A stretch of 64,000 nt of DNA from Gemmatimonadota bacterium. Its GTDB lineage: Bacteria > Gemmatimonadota > Gemmatimonadetes > Gemmatimonadales > Gemmatimonadaceae. Positions within the stretch are counted from its first letter, which is position 1. Every line of letters starts with the position of its first letter. This document shows positions 1-10,361 of this stretch, piece by piece. Location of the stretch: assembly GCA_014192065.1 (NCBI GenBank), contig BJHH01000006.1:82859-146858 (forward strand), written 5' to 3'. A model generated the notes under the pieces. The model was not told the DNA's origin, did no database searches, and saw only the letters and a program-made list of their open reading frames with translations. Made by a program: the position numbers and the translations under genes.

Positions 1-909
1 GTTGCGCTGCTCTCACCGGGAACGCGGCTCACCACCGGCGCGACCAGTGGCGCCGAAACGCTCGTGACTTTCGAAGGGTGGGTCGACGGCTCGAGGCTCG
101 GCGGGCGGCGCGACAGCTTTCCAGCCTCTGTTTCTGGTCGGCTGACGCTGCGGGTCCGCTCCCAACCCTCGGCGAAGGGCACGATCATCGCCGTTCTCCA
201 GCCCGGTGCCGGCCTCCACATCGTCTCTCGTCAGGGGAATTGGACGCGCGTGCGCCGTGCGGCGTGGATCCGTACTGCCGTGTTGCAGCGCGCGGTCGCA
301 GGAGCGCGCGCCGTCGCGGGCCCAGCCGCCCCAGTAGCCGCGCCTCAGGCGTCAGCGGGTCCACCCGCGCCGGCCCAAGACAAGGCAAACGCCGCGGGTG
401 AGCCCGCCGCGATCGCGTCCACTGGTGCTCGCTTCCGCGACCTACCGGTCGGGCGCGTGCTCGGCAGCATCGCTGGCGGGAGCACCGTCGAGGTGATGGC
501 CCGCGAGTCCGGCTGGGTGCGTGTGCGCGCCGATGGCTGGATCGCCGAGAAGGACCTCGTGACCGGTGCCAGCGTGGCACCGCCAAGCCTGACCGCTGCG
601 GACCTCCGCGCCGATCCGCAAGCGATGAAGGGGCACGTTGTGCAGTGGGATGTCGAGGTGATGGCGTTCCAGATCGCCGACCCGCTGCGCGTTGAGTTGG
701 CCCGCGAAGAACCCTATCTGCTCGTGCGCGGCCCCGGCGCAGAAAACGCACTGCTGTACCTCGCGGTACCCGAAATGCTGCTCACCGAAGCGCGTGCGCT
801 TGGCCCCCTCGCGAAAATCACCGTCACCGCGCGGGTGCGCAGTGGACGCAGCGAGCCGGCTGGCACACCGATTCTCGATCTGCTTTCAATGATCAAGCCC
901 CGTGACTAG
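1..909 (+). CDS. SH3-domain protein, 5' end outside the window
   Basis: The reading frame is open from base 1, so the true start lies upstream; the GTG at 64 is only an internal codon. The protein shows bacterial SH3-like repeats: a first partial one around VTFEGWVDGSRL, a second around LRVRSQPSAKGTIIAVLQPG, and a third around RFRDLPVGRVLGSIAGGSTV ending in DGWIAEKDLV. The last 100 residues form a beta-rich, OB-like region that I do not recognise. SH3_3-type repeats usually bind cell-wall peptides or act in envelope proteins. The next gene, an M15-type peptidase, overlaps its stop by 8 bases, which supports a joint envelope role. The exact function is unknown. Confidence 0.7.
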   Translation, partial: VALLSPGTRLTTGATSGAETLVTFEGWVDGSRLGGRRDSFPASVSGRLTLRVRSQPSAKGTIIAVLQPGAGLHIVSRQGNWTRVRRAAWIRTAVLQRAVAGARAVAGPAAPVAAPQASAGPPAPAQDKANAAGEPAAIASTGARFRDLPVGRVLGSIAGGSTVEVMARESGWVRVRADGWIAEKDLVTGASVAPPSLTAADLRADPQAMKGHVVQWDVEVMAFQIADPLRVELAREEPYLLVRGPGAENALLYLAVPEMLLTEARALGPLAKITVTARVRSGRSEPAGTPILDLLSMIKPRD

Positions 910-1906
910 TCACCTCATCCCGCCCGACCGCCGCGACGAGCGCTGGTCGGTTCGCCAGGCCGTGGTGCTCGGCATCGTCGCGGTCGCCGTCGTCGCGGTC
1001 CTTGTCACCTTCCCGCCGCATCGGCTCCTCGGCTCCGTCTTCGACGAAGCCGCTGCGCCGCTCGCCCTGTCGCCCGACGCGCGCGGCGCGAGCGGCGAAG
1101 TACGCCTGCAGCTCAAGATGCCCGGCGAGTCGTTCGATTTTCCGATTCAGCTGGCGGCCAGCACGACGGCGGCTCGATATCAATGGGTGCGCGCCGCCGA
1201 TTCAGGCGCCGTCGCGCCGGACACGCAACTCATCGGCAGAAACGTGCGCGCGCCGTCCAAATCCGGGCTCTTCCATCTGGCCGTGACCGCCGACGGCCAG
1301 CGCACCATCGTTGGCGATGTCGTGGTCGGGGTGTTGGTGCCATTTTCGGAAAAACTCGGTTCGAGCCTGAACGGATATCGGATCGGCACCTACACCTGGG
1401 AGCGCGCGCGCGGCGATGTCACCCCGCCTCCGCCCGGCTTCGTGGAAGTCTGGGCCGACGATGCGCCACTCTGGGTGAGCGATCACCTGCAGCTCGCCGA
1501 TTTTCTGACGCACGACGCCCAGCAGGACCGCTGGCCCAAGTACCTCGCCCTCGATCCGCGCATTCTCGATAAAGTCGAACTCGTGCTCAACCGCCTTGGT
1601 GCCCGCGACCGCGTGTTCACCGTGGACGTGCACTCGGGCTTCCGTACGCCGTTGTACAACCGCCGCGTGCCGCGTGCTGCCGACGACAGCCGACACCAGT
1701 ATGGCGACGCCGTGGATCTTGCACTCGACGCCGACCAAGATGGCCGCATCTCATATTTTGACATCTTGGCACTGGCCCGCGCCGTGGAGCTCGTCGAGCG
1801 CGACTACCCTGGCCTCGTTGGCGGCTTGGGCGTGTACGGGAGCCGCGGCACGGCTCCGTACGTACACATCGACGTGCGGGGCGAACGCAAACGTTGGCGG
1901 GGGTAA
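902..1906 (+). CDS. M15-type (DUF882/YcbK-like) membrane-anchored peptidase
   Basis: The 334-residue protein has one N-terminal membrane segment (about residues 20-40, VVLGIVAVAVVAVLV), so the rest should lie outside the cytoplasm. The C-terminal third resembles zinc D-Ala-D-Ala peptidases of family M15: GFRTPLYN, the zinc motif SRHQYGDAVD (near 263-272) and the final HID (322-324). Between the two zinc motifs lies DADQDGRISYFD (276-287), which matches an EF-hand calcium loop. The GTG start overlaps the upstream SH3 gene by 8 bases, so the two are likely co-translated. A role in peptidoglycan trimming is inferred from the family; the substrate is unknown. Confidence 0.75.
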   Translation: MTSHLIPPDRRDERWSVRQAVVLGIVAVAVVAVLVTFPPHRLLGSVFDEAAAPLALSPDARGASGEVRLQLKMPGESFDFPIQLAASTTAARYQWVRAADSGAVAPDTQLIGRNVRAPSKSGLFHLAVTADGQRTIVGDVVVGVLVPFSEKLGSSLNGYRIGTYTWERARGDVTPPPPGFVEVWADDAPLWVSDHLQLADFLTHDAQQDRWPKYLALDPRILDKVELVLNRLGARDRVFTVDVHSGFRTPLYNRRVPRAADDSRHQYGDAVDLALDADQDGRISYFDILALARAVELVERDYPGLVGGLGVYGSRGTAPYVHIDVRGERKRWRG

Positions 1907-1910
1907 GGCA

Positions 1911-3855
<1,945 letters not shown>

Positions 3856-3946
3856 TCGGTATTTTGCGGGAACCGTTCTTGACTCGGTCGGGTCCCGGCT
3901 GGCAGTTTGCGCTGCTACATCGCAGGTAACCCAAAGGGGGAGTGGC

Positions 3947-5428
3947 GTGGCTAACGCATTATTCCGGACGAAGTCGATCGATCGGCTCATGGCTGATAGC
4001 GGGGCCAATAGCGACTCAGGGCTCAAGCGAACGCTTGGCGCGTGGTCGCTCATCGGACTTGGTATCGGCGCGATTATTGGCGCCGGCCTGTTCGTCAGAA
4101 CCGCGGCGGCCATTGCCGAGCGCGCGGGCCCGTCGGTGACGCTCGCGTTCGTCGTGGCCGGCATCGGCTGCGCGTTCGCCGGCCTCTGCTACGCCGAGTT
4201 TGCCTCGATGATCCCGATCGCGGGCAGCGCGTACACCTATTCCTATACGACGATGGGCGAGTTCATCGCCTGGATCATCGGCTGGGATCTGGTGCTCGAG
4301 TACGCCGTCGGCGCTGCGACCGTCGCCATCGCCTGGAGTCAGTACCTCAACAAGCTGCTGGCGATTCTCGGGATCAGTCCGGTGCCGTATCAATGGAGCC
4401 ATTCGCCGATGGAGGTATCGACCACCGGCGTGCAAGGTTTAATGAACCTGCCGGCGGTCGTGATTCTGCTCCTCCTCTCGCTGGTGCTCGTGCGCGGCAC
4501 GCAGGAATCCGCGCTGCTCAACGGCATCATCGTCATCGCCAAGGTCGCGATCGTGATGATGGTCATCGCGGTCGGCTGGGGCTACATGAACCCGCTCAAC
4601 CACACGCCGTACATCCCCGAGGCCACGACCTTTACGACGGCGCAGGGCGTAACGCACGCGTACGGCGGCGTCATGGGCGTTCTCGGTGCAGCCGGCGTGG
4701 TGTTCTTCGCATACATCGGGTTCGATGCGGTTTCCACCGCGGCCCAAGAGGCGAAGAATCCTTCACGTGACATGCCAATCGGCATTCTCGGCTCGTTGGT
4801 CATCTGCACGATTCTGTACATCCTGTTTGCCCACGTCCTCTCCGGCGTCGCGCCGGTCGAGTTCTTCCGGACCGCTGGCAAGGAAGCGTCGGTCTCGCAG
4901 GCCATTGCCGATTTCATGCCTGGCTATGGCTGGCTGTCCAACTTCGTGACCGTCGCCATTCTCGCCGGCTTCAGCTCGGTGATCCTGGTGATGCTGCTTG
5001 GTCAGTCGCGCGTGTTCTACTCGATGAGCCGCGACGGACTCGTGCCCAAAGTCTTCTCGGACACGCATCCCAAGTACCGCACACCGTGGAAGTCGAACAT
5101 GCTCTTCTTTGTGTTCACCTCCCTGTTTGCGGGGTTCCTGCCCGACAGCATCGTCGGAGAGATGACCAGCATCGGTACGCTCTTCGCCTTCATGCTTGTC
5201 TGCGCAGGCGTCTGGATCCTTCGCGTGCGGCGTCCCGACCTGCCGCGCGCGTTCAAGGTTCCGATGGTCCCTGTCGTTGCGATCCTTGGCATCGTCGTCT
5301 GCGGTGCCATGATTTACGGCCTTGGCTGGACCAACTGGCTGCGGCTCGGCGTCTGGCTGGTGATCGGTGTCGTGATCTACTCCGTATACGGGAAGAAGTA
5401 CTCGAAGCTGGCGAACGACCCCGGCTAG
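3947..5428 (+). CDS. APC-family amino-acid permease (cationic amino acid transporter type)
   Basis: This inner-membrane secondary transporter belongs to the amino acid-polyamine-organocation superfamily. The 493-residue protein has about 12-13 hydrophobic segments and the family hallmark GLGIGAIIGAGLF near the start of TM1, followed by CYAEFASMIPIAGSAYTYSY. FDAVSTAAQEAKNPSRDMP after the central segment is typical of the CAT/YfnA branch, which often takes up cationic or branched amino acids. The GTG start at 3947 follows a strong Shine-Dalgarno sequence (AAAGGGGGAG at 3933-3942). The substrate cannot be told from the sequence. It stands alone between guaB and nrnA. Confidence 0.88.
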   Translation: MANALFRTKSIDRLMADSGANSDSGLKRTLGAWSLIGLGIGAIIGAGLFVRTAAAIAERAGPSVTLAFVVAGIGCAFAGLCYAEFASMIPIAGSAYTYSYTTMGEFIAWIIGWDLVLEYAVGAATVAIAWSQYLNKLLAILGISPVPYQWSHSPMEVSTTGVQGLMNLPAVVILLLLSLVLVRGTQESALLNGIIVIAKVAIVMMVIAVGWGYMNPLNHTPYIPEATTFTTAQGVTHAYGGVMGVLGAAGVVFFAYIGFDAVSTAAQEAKNPSRDMPIGILGSLVICTILYILFAHVLSGVAPVEFFRTAGKEASVSQAIADFMPGYGWLSNFVTVAILAGFSSVILVMLLGQSRVFYSMSRDGLVPKVFSDTHPKYRTPWKSNMLFFVFTSLFAGFLPDSIVGEMTSIGTLFAFMLVCAGVWILRVRRPDLPRAFKVPMVPVVAILGIVVCGAMIYGLGWTNWLRLGVWLVIGVVIYSVYGKKYSKLANDPG

Positions 5429-5524
5429 GAGGTCGTTTCGCGCCATCGGCGCGGTATCTTTGAGGCGGCGCCAGGCCACGAACATCGGCCGGGCGCCGCT
5501 CTCTTTTCTCAGCCAACGACCCCA

Positions 5525-6550
5525 ATGTCTGTCGATCCGTTCGCCATTCCCGCCGCGCGCCGTGCCGCGATAGAACTACTCGCCCCCGATCTCCTGGCGG
5601 CCCGCACTGTGGCGCTCTCGACGCACATCAACGCCGACGGCGATGGGTGCGGCTCAGAAGTGGCGCTGGCGCTGCTGCTCGCGCAGAAAGGCGCCGACGT
5701 CCGGATCGTAAATCCGACGCCCTGGCCGGAGATGTTCCGCTACCTGCTCGTCGACGGCGTGCGCGACGAGTCACCTCGTGGCGCTGCGGCGCTCAAGGGA
5801 ATCGACCGGCTCATCGTGCTCGACATCAGCGATGTGCGCCGGCTGGGCGTGCTGGCCGATGCGGTCCGCGCCCTCACGCCACCACCGTTGACGATCGACC
5901 ACCACCAGGCTGGCGCTGAGCCTCCGGGCACGCAGATGGTCTCCGACACGACGGCGTGTGCGACCGGCGAGCTGATCTTCGATCTGGCGACCGTGCTTGG
6001 ACTCGCGATCACACCGCCGGTGGCGACGGCGATCTACACAGCCCTCCTCACCGACACGGGCGGATTTCGGTTCAGCAATACGTCGGCTCGGTGCCTGGCG
6101 ATCGCCGCGCAGCTGCTGGCGGCCGGTGTCGATCCCGAGGCGATGTACAAACGCATTTACGCGTCGGTGGGTGTCGGGCGGCTCTACCTGCTCCGCGATG
6201 CGCTCAGGCACCTCGGCGTGGATCCTGCGGCCGGGCTCGCCTGGATATCCATCGAAGCCGGTGAAATGGAGCGCCACGCCGTGCTGGCCGAAGAGCTCGA
6301 CGGTATCGCCGAGTATCCCCGCTCCATTGCCGGTACGCGACTGGCGCTTCTGTTTCGCGACCTGGGTCACGGCAAGGTGAAAGTGTCGTTTCGCAGCGTC
6401 GGCAACACCGACGTCAACGCACTCGCACGCCGTTTCGGTGGCGGAGGGCATGCCAAGGCCGCCGGCGCACTCATCGCCGGGTCGCTGGCTGAGGTGCAGA
6501 GCACGGTGCTCGACGCCGCGCGCGAATATCTCGCCGCCGGACCCGCCTAA
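5525..6550 (+). CDS. nrnA: DHH-family phosphoesterase, bifunctional oligoribonuclease/PAP phosphatase
   Basis: NrnA-type enzymes degrade 2-5 nt RNA oligomers and dephosphorylate 3'-phosphoadenosine 5'-phosphate, using two metal ions. The 341-residue protein shows the first metal motif (STHINADGDGCGSE), a second Asp (LDISDVRRLG), the DHH motif (TIDHHQAG), and the C-terminal DHHA1 RNA-binding motif GGGGHAKAAGALI near residue 305. Length and domain order fit the family. The start ATG at 5525 follows a pyrimidine-rich stretch with no SD. The neighbours give no functional link. Confidence 0.88.
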   Translation: MSVDPFAIPAARRAAIELLAPDLLAARTVALSTHINADGDGCGSEVALALLLAQKGADVRIVNPTPWPEMFRYLLVDGVRDESPRGAAALKGIDRLIVLDISDVRRLGVLADAVRALTPPPLTIDHHQAGAEPPGTQMVSDTTACATGELIFDLATVLGLAITPPVATAIYTALLTDTGGFRFSNTSARCLAIAAQLLAAGVDPEAMYKRIYASVGVGRLYLLRDALRHLGVDPAAGLAWISIEAGEMERHAVLAEELDGIAEYPRSIAGTRLALLFRDLGHGKVKVSFRSVGNTDVNALARRFGGGGHAKAAGALIAGSLAEVQSTVLDAAREYLAAGPA

Positions 6551-6632
6551 GGCCGGCGGCCATTACTACGAAGTCGAACCCGTCAACTTCAATATCGACA
6601 CCTACTGGCAGCGGCTCATTCCGCACAACTGA
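6551..6632 (+). pseudogene. Possible 3' remnant of a lost gene
   Basis: Right after the nrnA stop, one frame reads GGHYYEVEPVNFNIDTYWQR then LIPHN and TGA at 6630-6632. The codons look like coding sequence and the peptide looks like a genuine C-terminus, yet no start of its own is present; upstream it runs into nrnA out of frame. I do not recognise the family. Confidence 0.2.
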
Positions 6633-6659
6633 GGCCGACCGCCGCTTACATTGCTCTGC

Positions 6660-7772
6660 GTGACAGAATCCCTCACTGCCCGCGTTGAGCAGACGCTGTT
6701 GACCGTCGTCAACGCCCGCACCGGCACCTCCGTGCTGGCATCCGACCAGGTCCGCGACGTCGCCACCTCGACCGCTGGGCGAGTCCAGTTGACGCTGCTG
6801 CTTGGTGCGAACGACGACCCTACGCTTGCCCGCGATGTTCGCCAGGCTGTTGAAGCCCTCGATGGCGTCACGGACGTCCGGGTGAATGTCGTGGATGCCG
6901 CGACCGACCCTCGCGCGCAGCATGGCGCGGCGGCGGCCGCCCCTCCCGCGCCGAAGCGCGCTCCGCTCCCCATGATGGCTGAACCGGCCGCCGCGCCGCG
7001 CCCCGTGCCCGCGCCGACGCCATCGGCGTTCCCCGCGCTTGGCAAGATTATCGCCATTTCGTCCGGCAAGGGCGGCGTCGGTAAAAGCACCGTCACCGTC
7101 AACCTCGCCGTCGCGCTCGCAAAGCTTGGTCGCCATGTCGGCCTGCTTGATGCCGATATCTACGGACCCAACGTCCCGCGCATGATGGGCGTGATGACCG
7201 CGCCGCCAGTCGAGAACGAAAAGATTGTGCCGCCCGAAGCGCATGGCGTGAAGCTGATGTCACTTGGTTTCATGATCGAGCGCGACCAGCCGGCGATCTG
7301 GCGCGGCCCGATCGTCATGAAGATCATCAACCAGTTCCTCCGCGACGTGCGCTGGGGCCGACTCGACTACCTGTTCGTCGACATGCCGCCGGGCACGGGT
7401 GACGCGCAACTCTCTCTGGTGCAGGCCGCGCATCTGGCGGGCGCGGTGATCGTGACGACGCCGCAAGAAGTCGCCGTGGGTGACGCGCTGCGCGGCGCCA
7501 AGATGTTTGAACGCGTTGGCGTGCCAGTCCTCGGGGTCGTCGAAAATATGAGCTGGTTCGAGCTTGCGAACGGCGACAAAATGCCGATCTTCGGGTCAGG
7601 CGGCGGCGCGCGCCTCGCGCTCGAACTGGGCGTCCCACTGCTCGGCGAAATCCCACTCTGGCAGCCCGTACGCGAGGGCGGCGACAGCGGCACGCCGATC
7701 GTCATCAGCGCACCCGACTCTCCGGCCGCCCGCGCGATGACGGCCGTGGCGGAGATGCTCGAGCGTCGCTGA
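6660..7772 (+). CDS. mrp: Mrp/ApbC-type P-loop ATPase, iron-sulfur carrier family
   Basis: Proteins of this family bind and deliver Fe-S clusters. The 370-residue product has an N-terminal MIP18/DUF59-like domain (about 1-85), a Pro/Ala linker, and a ParA/MinD-like NTPase with the Walker A motif [24 protein letters not shown], and [13 protein letters not shown]. Most homologues carry a CPHC-type CxxC after the VENMS motif; here the segment reads [19 protein letters not shown], with no cysteine. Cluster binding may therefore differ, as in other Cys-less members. GTG at 6660 was preferred to TTG at 6651 because [10 protein letters not shown] looks like the family start. A TACATT hexamer lies 7 bases upstream and there is no SD. 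Confidence 0.85.
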   Translation: MTESLTARVEQTLLTVVNARTGTSVLASDQVRDVATSTAGRVQLTLLLGANDDPTLARDVRQAVEALDGVTDVRVNVVDAATDPRAQHGAAAAAPPAPKRAPLPMMAEPAAAPRPVPAPTPSAFPALGKIIAISSGKGGVGKSTVTVNLAVALAKLGRHVGLLDADIYGPNVPRMMGVMTAPPVENEKIVPPEAHGVKLMSLGFMIERDQPAIWRGPIVMKIINQFLRDVRWGRLDYLFVDMPPGTGDAQLSLVQAAHLAGAVIVTTPQEVAVGDALRGAKMFERVGVPVLGVVENMSWFELANGDKMPIFGSGGGARLALELGVPLLGEIPLWQPVREGGDSGTPIVISAPDSPAARAMTAVAEMLERR

Positions 7773-7790
7773 GCGTCGCTGAGCGGCGCT
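7761..7790 (+). repeat. 10-bp tandem repeat at the end of mrp, three copies
   Basis: GAGCGTCGCT occurs at 7761-7770 and 7771-7780, followed by GAGCGGCGCT at 7781-7790 (one mismatch). The mrp stop codon TGA (7770-7772) sits at the first copy boundary. Confidence 0.8.
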
Positions 7791-8102
7791 CACGCGTCGC
7801 GTCGCGGTGTCGTACCCCGGCGGGTAGCAGGCATCGCCGCGCTGCTTGATTCCGGCCTTGTCAAATGCGCCGAGGACGATCTTGGCCTGCGGCTCGCGAT
7901 TTGCCGTCGAAACGTCCACGCGCCACTCGGTGGCGCCGGTCTTGAGCGCGAGGTCCGCGAGGCGGAGCCCGCCCAGTTGGAGGTCGCCGCGCGCGGCGGC
8001 AAGCTCGCGTGACAGGCGTAGCGGCGCGTCGCGCGTCAGGCCGATGCGGAGTGCGCCATGTCGGTGTGACCGAAACTTGCCCAGCCCCCCACGCACGGAC
8101 AA
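7790..8102 (-). pseudogene. Fragment resembling a DUF4097/toast-rack-type protein, leftward
   Basis: The 343 bases between mrp and the methyltransferase hold no complete gene. On the minus strand a frame reads LTRDAPLRLSRELAAARGDL, QLGGLRLADLALKTGATEWR and VDVSTANREPQAKIVLGAFD, which looks like the beta-rich repeats of DUF4097/DUF2154-type envelope proteins (LRLADLALKTGA is the telling part). The frame has no convincing gene start and runs on into the antisense of mrp, so I read it as a remnant. An overlapping forward frame (7846-8115) is an out-of-context extension of the next gene. Confidence 0.35.
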
Positions 8103-8115
8103 ATTGCAGGTTCAA

Positions 8116-8883
8116 ATGGCCAGTGCAGAAACTGAGGAGCTCGACGTCCAAGCGCAGGCCAACGCCGCCGCGGCTGGAGCTCCGATCAAGCGCGCGTATG
8201 TGCAGCGCATCTTCTCCGACATCGCGCCGAGGTATGACCTGCTCAATCAGGTGCTCAGCCTCGGCATCGACCGGTCGTGGAGGCGCGCGGCCATCGCTGC
8301 GCTCGGATGGCCGCGCTGTCCGGCCGGCACCTATCTCGATCTGTGCGCCGGCACACTGGACGTGTCGGCGGCACTCGCCGCCACGCCAGGATTTCGCGGC
8401 GACATCATCGCCGCCGACTTCGCCGAGCCGATGCTTCGTGCTGGGCGTGAGAAGGGGAGGGCGGGGCGGATCGCCTCGGTCGTTGCCGATGCGCTGTCCC
8501 TGCCACTGCCGGACGGCTCCTGCGACGGCTCGCTGGTGGCGTTCGGCATTCGCAACGTCGCCGACCTCGAGTACTCGCTTGGGGAAATCTTCCGTGTGCT
8601 CAGGCCAGGCGCGCGGTTCGTGATTCTGGAACTGTCCACCCCCTCGTCGCCGGTACTACGCGCCGCGTACCTGTTTTACTTCCAGCGGCTGCTGCCGATC
8701 ATTGGCGGGTTCGTCAGCGGACACCGCACCGCCTACCGGTACCTGCCGCAGTCGGTCATCCACTTTCCGGAAGGCGACGTGCTCGCCGCCGGTATGCGTC
8801 GCGTAGGATTCGTGAACGTCCACTGGCGCCCGCTGACGTATGGCATTGCGGCGCTGCATGTCGGAGAAAAACCACAGCCATGA
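8116..8883 (+). CDS. menG: Demethylmenaquinone methyltransferase (UbiE/MenG)
   Basis: This SAM-dependent enzyme methylates demethylmenaquinone in the last step of menaquinone synthesis. The 255-residue protein has the family start VQRIFSDIAPRYDLLNQVLS, the SAM-binding motif YLDLCAGTLDVS (Asp and Gly-rich loop), the signature AFGIRNVADL, and the end motif RPLTYGIAALHVGEK. The ATG at 8116 was chosen because the longer frame upstream overlaps a decayed region and does not match the family. The next gene overlaps by 4 bases (ATGA). It opens a four-gene quinone operon. Menaquinone rather than ubiquinone is inferred from the cluster. Confidence 0.9.
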   Translation: MASAETEELDVQAQANAAAAGAPIKRAYVQRIFSDIAPRYDLLNQVLSLGIDRSWRRAAIAALGWPRCPAGTYLDLCAGTLDVSAALAATPGFRGDIIAADFAEPMLRAGREKGRAGRIASVVADALSLPLPDGSCDGSLVAFGIRNVADLEYSLGEIFRVLRPGARFVILELSTPSSPVLRAAYLFYFQRLLPIIGGFVSGHRTAYRYLPQSVIHFPEGDVLAAGMRRVGFVNVHWRPLTYGIAALHVGEKPQP

Positions 8884-10361
8884 CGCTCGATACTCTTTCG
8901 GATTTCATCGCCGCCATCGACGCGGCCGGCGAACTCGTTCGGATCACCGAGCCGGTGCGCGTGAAACTTGAACTCACCGAGATCGCCGACCGCGTGATGA
9001 AACAGCCCGGCGGCGGCAAGGCGCTGCTGTTCGAACAGGTGATCCTCGACGATGGATCACCTGCGCCGTACCCAGTGGCCATCAACCTGTTCGGCTCGAT
9101 GCAACGCATGGCGATGTCGCTCGGCGTAAAGGAACTCGACGAGCATGGCGCGCGGATTACGGCGCTGCTCGACATGAAAGTGCCCGAAGGGCTGATGGGC
9201 AAGCTGTCGCTGCTGCCGCGCCTGCTCGAGGTGTCCAAGTTTCCGCCGCGCATGCAGAGCGGCACGCCGCCCTGCCAGGAAGTGGTCTGGCGCGGCGACG
9301 AGGTGAATCTCGCGCAACTCCCCATCCCCACCTGCTGGCCGCAGGACGGCGGGCCGTACATCACACTGCCGATGGTGATCTCGAAGGACCCTAAGCGCGG
9401 CATCCGTAACGTCGGCATGTACCGCGTGCAGGTGATGTCGCGCAACACGGTCGCGATGCACTGGCAGCGCCATAAGGTGGGTGCGGCGCACTGGCGCGAG
9501 ATGGCCGAGCGTGGCGAGACGATGCCGGTTGTGATCGCCATCGGCGCCGATCCCGCTTCGGTCTATTCGGCCAGCGCCCCGCTGCCGCCGACGGTGGACG
9601 AGTTCATCTTCGCCGGATTTCTTCGCAAATCACCCGTCCACCTCGCCAAGGCCGTCACCTGCGACCTCGAGGTCCCGGCCGAGGCGGAGTTCGTGATCGA
9701 GGGCTACATCGATCCGCGCGAACCGCTGGTCACGGAAGGGCCGTTTGGCGATCACACGGGCTTCTATTCCGAAGCGGACCTGTACCCGCTGGTGCACGTC
9801 ACGGCGGTGACGATGCGCAAGACACCGATCTATATGACGACGATCGTCGGTCGCCCGCCAATGGAGGATTTCTACCTCGGCCACGCGACGGAGCGGATCT
9901 TCCTACCGCTCCTCAAACTCACCGTGCCCGAGATCGTGGATTATCACATGCCGGCCGAGGGGATCTTTCACAACCTCGTGTTCGTGTCCATCAAGAAAGA
10001 GTATCCCGGCCAAGCGTTCAAGGTCATGAACGCGATGTGGGGCGCTGGCCTGATGTCGCTGGCGAAGATGTTGGTCGTGGTGGACGATTGGGTGAACGTA
10101 CGCGACCCGCAGGAGGCGTGGTGGGTGGCGCTCAACAACATCGACCCCGAACGCGACGCGCGGTTCACGATGGGTCCGGTCGATGTGCTCGATCATTCGA
10201 GTCGCACCTTTACCTATGGGTCGAAGATCGGCTTCGACGGCACGAAAAAGTTTCCGGAGGAAGGATTCACGCGGAACTGGCCAGAGGTGATCGTGATGGA
10301 CCACGCAACGAAGGCCAACATCGACGCGATCTGGCCCCGGCTTGGGCTCGGCGGTCGGTGA
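8880..10361 (+). CDS. UbiD-family decarboxylase, likely menaquinone (futalosine-pathway) type
   Basis: UbiD enzymes use prenylated FMN to decarboxylate aromatic acids. The 493-residue protein shows MTLDTLSDFIAAIDAAGELV at the start, the VNLAQLPIPTCWPQDGGPYI region, the Arg-rich NVGMYRVQVMSRNTVAMHWQ motif, and the active-site segment REPLVTEGPFGDHTGFYS with the conserved Glu. It is flanked by menG (overlap 4 bases) and a UbiA-type prenyltransferase (overlap 4 bases, GTGA), with its cofactor maker UbiX one gene further on. This set matches MqnL, MqnP and MqnM of the late futalosine route, where it would decarboxylate prenylated dihydroxynaphthoate. The substrate is inferred from context. Confidence 0.88.
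   Translation: MTLDTLSDFIAAIDAAGELVRITEPVRVKLELTEIADRVMKQPGGGKALLFEQVILDDGSPAPYPVAINLFGSMQRMAMSLGVKELDEHGARITALLDMKVPEGLMGKLSLLPRLLEVSKFPPRMQSGTPPCQEVVWRGDEVNLAQLPIPTCWPQDGGPYITLPMVISKDPKRGIRNVGMYRVQVMSRNTVAMHWQRHKVGAAHWREMAERGETMPVVIAIGADPASVYSASAPLPPTVDEFIFAGFLRKSPVHLAKAVTCDLEVPAEAEFVIEGYIDPREPLVTEGPFGDHTGFYSEADLYPLVHVTAVTMRKTPIYMTTIVGRPPMEDFYLGHATERIFLPLLKLTVPEIVDYHMPAEGIFHNLVFVSIKKEYPGQAFKVMNAMWGAGLMSLAKMLVVVDDWVNVRDPQEAWWVALNNIDPERDARFTMGPVDVLDHSSRTFTYGSKIGFDGTKKFPEEGFTRNWPEVIVMDHATKANIDAIWPRLGLGGR

Noticed and set aside
7846..8115. N-terminal extension of menG
   Set aside because: Ser/Arg-rich and unlike the family; ATG at 8116 is better.
10037..10357. N-terminal extension of the UbiA-type protein
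   Set aside because: This part of the frame overlaps the UbiD gene out of frame and is Arg/Gly-rich; the GTG at 10358 fits the family.
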